Below, piece after piece: positions 20,161 through 64,000 of a DNA stretch of 64,000 bases (position 1 is the first letter of the stretch; every line of letters starts with the position of its first letter). The stretch spans positions 22,223,675-22,287,674 of the forward strand of contig NC_058046.1 of assembly GCF_020085105.1 (NCBI RefSeq), written 5' to 3'. The position numbers were made by a program, and so were the translations under genes. Below the pieces are notes generated by a model. It was not told where the DNA came from, did not search any database, and saw nothing but the letters and a program-made list of their open reading frames with translations. The stretch is from Siniperca chuatsi. Its lineage: Eukaryota > Chordata > Actinopteri > Centrarchiformes > Sinipercidae.

Positions 20161-20720
20161 ATAGCACACTCTTGTCTGTTGATATAGGCTGCTATAGGTT
20201 GATATAGTCAGGGTTCCCTACAGAAAGAATATGAATAGCCTATGTGTGCCATGAATATGCTGTAAAACAATGTCCACTGGATAATGATTAAAGTAAAACA
20301 TTGGATACAAATTAACAATACAAAACTCTTGAAAAAACACAATGTAGTCAACGATAAGGCAATAAGGCATTAACTGTGTAAAAAAAAAAAAAAAAAGCTA
20401 AAAGCTCCACTGGCCCTCTGAGAAAGATGACTATCATAACAAAGGAGAACCTGCTGGCTTTGCGAACTTCCTGTGGGGAAGTATTGAAACCAAATCAGGT
20501 TAGGCCACATCTGCTCTGTCCATACGGCATGGATCACTTTCAGAGCAGTTCAAAGGCCAGCCTTTTAGACCTACTCACAGAGGAAGGAGAGGGGCAGCTG
20601 GGAACACATGCAGACACGTTGTAAACACACATTCTAGTTTACCAGCATAGTTTTGGCCAAGTTTTATAGACAATTTAGAAAAATATCCCCAATCTGGTGC
20701 TTATAATTATTAGCTTCTGT

Positions 20721-20765
20721 CTCATCAGGGGTGGAGAACCCCCTGGGTTCTCCACCCCTGATGAG
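20721..20765. repeat. Perfect 21-bp inverted repeat (hairpin, 3-nt loop)
   Basis: The left arm at 20721-20741 (CTCATCAGGGGTGGAGAACC plus C) is exactly complementary to 20745-20765, with CCT as loop. A partial extra copy, CCCCTGATGA, follows near 20779. Confidence 0.95.
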
Positions 20766-21496
20766 CAGCCGCACCCTAAACCCCTGATGATTTTACTCCT
20801 ACAGAAGTAGACCCCCTTTTCATGACACAGCTATGGAACTAACATTATCAGCAGGCAGGGAGGAGGACCATAAAATGACTGCACCACAATTTATAGTTTT
20901 AACAGCTCCACTAGTGGTGTGTGTCATAATGGTTACAAGAAAAACCACTAGTCTGGCTAGATCTTGAGGAATTTCCAACATCCTTTGATTTTGCTTTTTC
21001 TGTTGCAAGTTGATAGACTCAACTACTGGAGTGAGTATAGGCTATAGAGTAGAGAACATGACTAGACCCAGAGCTCTTAAAGAGGGTAGGCCTACTCCAG
21101 TAATTTAGTGTTGCACTTTCAAAAAGTTGGGACACTTGCGAAAAAAAGAATGGTCAAAATCGATGCATCTTAAGTCACCATTATGGGTGAAGCTCCAAAA
21201 CCACTGGATCCTACACTTTGCATAATGCAACTCAATAGCATCATAGGGCCTTCATGCCTGGTAAATGCCAATGTCGCTCAAACTCTACATCCCCAGTCCC
21301 AATCCAAGATAATCCTGATGACATCATTAAAGTTATTTTCTCAGATTTACAGGGAGCTCGTCCCAAGCCACAGAAGATGCCTACAAGTGTTTTCACAGAC
21401 TGAGTATGCTACTGCCCCTATATACAATTATACATGGGTTTCATGTGCAAATTCTGTGGAGGGACTCTTACGACCCTTAATTAAGATGAATTTTCA

Positions 21497-21517
21497 GTGT
21501 GTGTGTGTGTGTGTGTG
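21497..21517. repeat. (GT)10 microsatellite
   Basis: Uninterrupted GT dinucleotides in the SMIM15-ZSWIM6 intergenic region. Confidence 0.95.
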
Positions 21518-21719
21518 AGATCTTGTCTTTCAGAGAGTGTCCATATAGGCTGCAGCACAGTGGGCTAAACCAAAGAGCTGACCAAAATGACTGATTAGTG
21601 ACTACAGAGGACAAGCATGTCCAGCTCCATATCTTTATGTTCCTCCTCCCACGCCCTTTCTGTCTTTGACAGCTGAGAGTCCTTTGGACTAAAGCTTCAA
21701 AAACAACCATCACGTTGTT

Positions 21720-64000
<42,281 letters not shown>

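Noticed and set aside
21183..21518. 111-codon frame before ZSWIM6
   Set aside because: Resembles dispersed non-coding fish repeat DNA and runs into a (GT)n array; no protein similarity recognised.

Overview
This window is vertebrate nuclear DNA, almost certainly from a ray-finned fish and probably a percomorph. It has split genes with GT..AG introns, dense (TG)n/(CA)n and (TC)n microsatellites, many short non-autonomous DNA transposons and tRNA-derived SINEs of teleost type, and repeated GTTAGCTAACGTTAGC-like motifs near promoters. There are no bacterial, phage or CRISPR features.

Four genes can be assembled by eye, in the order and orientation of the human 5q12.1 block. (1) ERCC8 (CSA): only coding exon 1 is present, on the minus strand (419-495); the rest lies beyond the left edge. 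(2) NDUFAF2: complete, plus strand, four coding exons between 971 and 14470, 160 aa. It is head-to-head with ERCC8 across about 475 bp that must act as a bidirectional promoter. (3) SMIM15: complete, minus strand, one coding exon (16792-17016, 74 aa), with a predicted non-coding first exon near 19163-19215. (4) ZSWIM6: plus strand, coding exons 1-12 between 22185 and 63365 (818 codons, all junction phases consistent). The last exons, encoding the conserved C-terminal third, lie beyond the right edge.

Layout: 1-1085 ERCC8/NDUFAF2 divergent promoter; 1086-14233 NDUFAF2 introns rich in microsatellites and decayed MITEs; 14471-16791 convergent 3' region with a terminal-inverted-repeat transposon; 16792-19230 SMIM15; 19230-22184 intergenic DNA and ZSWIM6 5' flank; 22618-45912 a 23 kb ZSWIM6 intron 1 with low-complexity tracts, MITEs and possible regulatory islands; 45913-63365 ZSWIM6 exons 2-12; 63366-64000 the start of the next intron.

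The genes are not a pathway. ERCC8 serves transcription-coupled repair, NDUFAF2 complex I assembly, SMIM15 is an uncharacterised membrane protein, and ZSWIM6 is a SWIM zinc-finger protein of neural development. Their linkage is old microsynteny. I saw no convincing undescribed gene system. The most interesting non-coding signals are UG/CA repeat tracts abutting several ZSWIM6 splice sites, a run of frame-neutral ZSWIM6 exons, transposons lying very close to acceptors, a perfect 21-bp hairpin at 20721-20765, RFX-type X-box palindromes, and promoter-associated GTTAGC motifs. All boundaries are read by eye; no alignment or transcript data were available.
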